NCBI GenBank assembly: GCA_003278805.1
Contig: QCDC01000003.1
Coordinates: 52,837 to 116,836, forward strand
Source of the DNA: Pelagibacteraceae bacterium AG-349-L17
GTDB taxonomy: Bacteria; Pseudomonadota; Alphaproteobacteria; Pelagibacterales; Pelagibacteraceae
Direction: 5' to 3'
Length of the DNA stretch: 64,000 nt
Each line of letters starts with the position of its first letter. The stretch's first letter is position 1. Made by a program: the position numbers and the translations under genes. The notes below the pieces were generated by a model. The model worked only from the letters and a program-made list of their open reading frames with translations, did not search any database and was not told the origin of the DNA. Shown one piece after another: positions 62,131-64,000 of this stretch.

Positions 62131-64000
62131 ATGGCTAGAACTCATTCATTAGATAAATACAGAAACATTGGGATCATGGCCCATATAGATGCTGGTAAAA
62201 CAACTACTACAGAAAGAATTCTATATTACACAGGTAAGAGCCATAAAATTGGTGAAGTGCATGATGGTGCAGCAACCATGGATTGGATGGAGCAAGAACA
62301 AGAAAGAGGAATTACAATTACTTCTGCAGCAACTACTTGTTTTTGGAACGATCACAGAGTTAACATCATTGATACCCCAGGTCACGTAGACTTTACTATT
62401 GAAGTAGAGAGATCTTTGAAAGTTTTAGATGGTGCCGTAGCTGTTTTTGATGGTGTAGCAGGTGTAGAACCACAATCTGAAACAGTATGGAGACAAGCAG
62501 ACAAATATAAAGTTCCAAGAATTTGTTTTGTAAATAAACTAGATAGAACTGGTGCTGATTTCTTTAGATGTGTTGATATGATCAAAGATAGATTAGGTGC
62601 TAAGCCATTAGTGTTACAAGTTCCTATTGGAATTGAGGCTTCTTTAACTGGAGTTGTTGATTTAGTTAAAATGAAAGCTCAAGTTTGGAAAAATGAGGCA
62701 TTAGGTGCTGAATGGGAATACAAAGATATTCCTGATGATCTTAAGGAAATTACTGAAAAATATAGAACAGAATTAATAGAAACTGCTGTAGAGCAAGACG
62801 AAAAATTAATGGAATCTTATTTAAATGGAGAAGAAATTAAAGAGGAAGATTTAGTTAAGTGTATAAGAAAAGGAACACTGGACTTTAGTTTTGTCCCAGT
62901 TTTAACTGGATCTGCGTTTAAAAATAAAGGTGTTCAACCTTTATTAGATGCAGTTGTCAACTACTTACCAAGTCCAGTTGATATTGGTTCAATTAAAGGA
63001 ACAAAGGTTGGATCAGAAGATGAAATAGAAATGAAATTTGATGATGGTTCTTCTTTCTCAGGTTTGGCCTTCAAAGTTGCAAACGATCCATTTGTAGGTT
63101 CTTTAACATTTGTTAGAATTTATTCTGGAACAATTAAGTCTGGTACTGCAGTATACAACTCTTCATCTGACAAAGAGGAAAGAGTTGGCCGTATGCTCTT
63201 AATGCATGCTAATTCAAGAGAAGATATTAAAGAAGCTAACGCAGGTGATATTGTTTCATTAGCGGGATTAAAAAATACTATGACTGGTCACACTTTATGT
63301 GACAAAGAAAATCCAGTTTTATTAGAGCCAATGGAATTCCCAGACCCAGTAATTGAAATTGCTGTAGAGCCAAAAACAAAAGGTGACCAAGAAAAAATGG
63401 GTGAAGCATTAGCAAGATTAGCTAAAGAGGATCCATCATTTAGAGTTTCTTCAGATGAAGAGTCGGGTCAAACAATCATAAAAGGTATGGGTGAACTTCA
63501 CTTAGATATAATTGTTGATCGAATGAAAAGGGAATTTAAAGTTGAAGCAAACGTAGGAGCTCCACAAGTTGCTTACAGAGAAACTATAGAAAAATCTGCT
63601 GAGTATGAATACATACATAAAAAACAAAGTGGTGGCGCTGGTCAGTTTGCTAAGGTTAAATTATTTGTTGAACCTCAAGAACCAGGAAAAGGAAGAGAAG
63701 TTGAAAGTGCTATTAAGGGTGGAGCTATTCCAAAAGAATTCATTCCTGGTGTTGAAAAAGGTATTGAAACTGTCTCTGATAGTGGAATTTTGGCAGGTTT
63801 CCCAATGATTGATTACAAAGTAACTATTGTTGATGGTCTACATCACGATGTTGACTCAAGCGTTTTAGCTTTTGAACTTGCAAGTAGAGCATGTTTTAAA
63901 GAAGCTTGTACTCAAGGTGGATTAAAACTTCTAGAACCGATAATGAGAGTAGAAGTTGTTACTCCTGAAGACTATATGGGAGATGTTATTGGTGATTTAA
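62131..64000 (+). CDS. fusA: Translation elongation factor G (5' part; runs off the window)
   Basis: The ORF starts at ATG 62131 and stays open to the window end, giving 623 of the expected roughly 690 residues. G-domain motifs are visible: A-H-I-D-A-G-K-T-T near residue 17, D-T-P-G-H-V-D near 80, and N-K-L-D-R near 135, with E-R-G-I-T-I just before switch II. Domains II and III and most of IV follow without interruption. It catalyses translocation and, with ribosome recycling factor, subunit splitting. It is the third gene of rpsL-rpsG-fusA. Confidence 0.97.
   Translation, partial: MARTHSLDKYRNIGIMAHIDAGKTTTTERILYYTGKSHKIGEVHDGAATMDWMEQEQERGITITSAATTCFWNDHRVNIIDTPGHVDFTIEVERSLKVLDGAVAVFDGVAGVEPQSETVWRQADKYKVPRICFVNKLDRTGADFFRCVDMIKDRLGAKPLVLQVPIGIEASLTGVVDLVKMKAQVWKNEALGAEWEYKDIPDDLKEITEKYRTELIETAVEQDEKLMESYLNGEEIKEEDLVKCIRKGTLDFSFVPVLTGSAFKNKGVQPLLDAVVNYLPSPVDIGSIKGTKVGSEDEIEMKFDDGSSFSGLAFKVANDPFVGSLTFVRIYSGTIKSGTAVYNSSSDKEERVGRMLLMHANSREDIKEANAGDIVSLAGLKNTMTGHTLCDKENPVLLEPMEFPDPVIEIAVEPKTKGDQEKMGEALARLAKEDPSFRVSSDEESGQTIIKGMGELHLDIIVDRMKREFKVEANVGAPQVAYRETIEKSAEYEYIHKKQSGGAGQFAKVKLFVEPQEPGKGREVESAIKGGAIPKEFIPGVEKGIETVSDSGILAGFPMIDYKVTIVDGLHHDVDSSVLAFELASRACFKEACTQGGLKLLEPIMRVEVVTPEDYMGDVIGDL

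Noticed and set aside
1..64000. CRISPR arrays, insertion sequences, tmRNA, rRNA genes
   Set aside because: I saw no regularly spaced repeat arrays, no terminal inverted repeats with transposase, no tmRNA-like ends and no rRNA sequence.

Overview
The window looks like a chromosomal segment of a streamlined marine alphaproteobacterium of the SAR11 / Pelagibacterales type. The evidence is strong A+T bias, AAA/AAT/TTA-rich codon use, near-zero gene spacing (many TAATG and ATGA overlaps, and convergent genes that touch or overlap), tRNA genes with encoded CCA, and characteristic blocks such as purB-purC-purS-purQ-purL-bolA-grxD, a methylcitrate cluster and tuf-trnW-secE-nusG-rplKAJL-rpoBC-rpsL-rpsG-fusA. 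Lineage is inferred from these traits and remembered gene content, not from a database search.

Layout. 1-31.5 kb is mostly core: dusA (3' end), a TauE/SafE permease, a structured non-coding stretch that ends in a minus-strand terminator, a charged coiled-coil protein, a phosphohexomutase, nrdAB, prpDBC with gph, a stand-alone GlmU acetyltransferase domain followed by glmS, class II DAHP synthase, nadE, cysS, cimA, a DUF1989 protein, trmJ, rpsD, then on the minus strand sfsA-map-purB-purC-purS-purQ-purL-bolA-grxD, and a short plus-strand operon (cinA-like, a GGCT-fold protein, a secreted SHOCT protein).

31.6-38.2 kb is the most unusual part: a serial insertion site in tRNA-Leu(UAA). A 101-bp unit (the tRNA promoter region plus the 5' half of the tRNA, ending exactly at the end of the anticodon loop) occurs three times in the same orientation. 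Only the rightmost copy continues into a complete tRNA, 4 bp ahead of nadK. The copies enclose two cargo blocks: a glucosylglycerate-type compatible solute pair (synthase and phosphatase), and a four-gene operon (Fe(II)/2OG dioxygenase, 3-hydroxyisobutyrate dehydrogenase-like, class II aldolase-like, FrhB-like flavo-iron-sulfur protein). The second block still has phased short repeats that resemble integrase arm sites at its ends, but no integrase gene is present. The outer copy has decayed much more than the inner one, which suggests two successive insertions.

39-47.7 kb is a very A-rich surface-polysaccharide region: glucose-1-phosphate cytidylyltransferase, a DUF4422 protein, a sugar C-methyltransferase, a Gfo/Idh-type oxidoreductase and CDP-glucose 4,6-dehydratase. 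After tRNA-Thr come a membrane SGNH hydrolase, SxtJ, a 49-aa DUF5989/SxtK-like protein and a NodU/CmcH-type carbamoyltransferase. 47.6-64 kb returns to core genes: rlmB, tRNA-Tyr, tRNA-Gly, tuf, tRNA-Trp, secE, nusG, four ribosomal proteins, rpoB, rpoC, rpsL, rpsG and the start of fusA.
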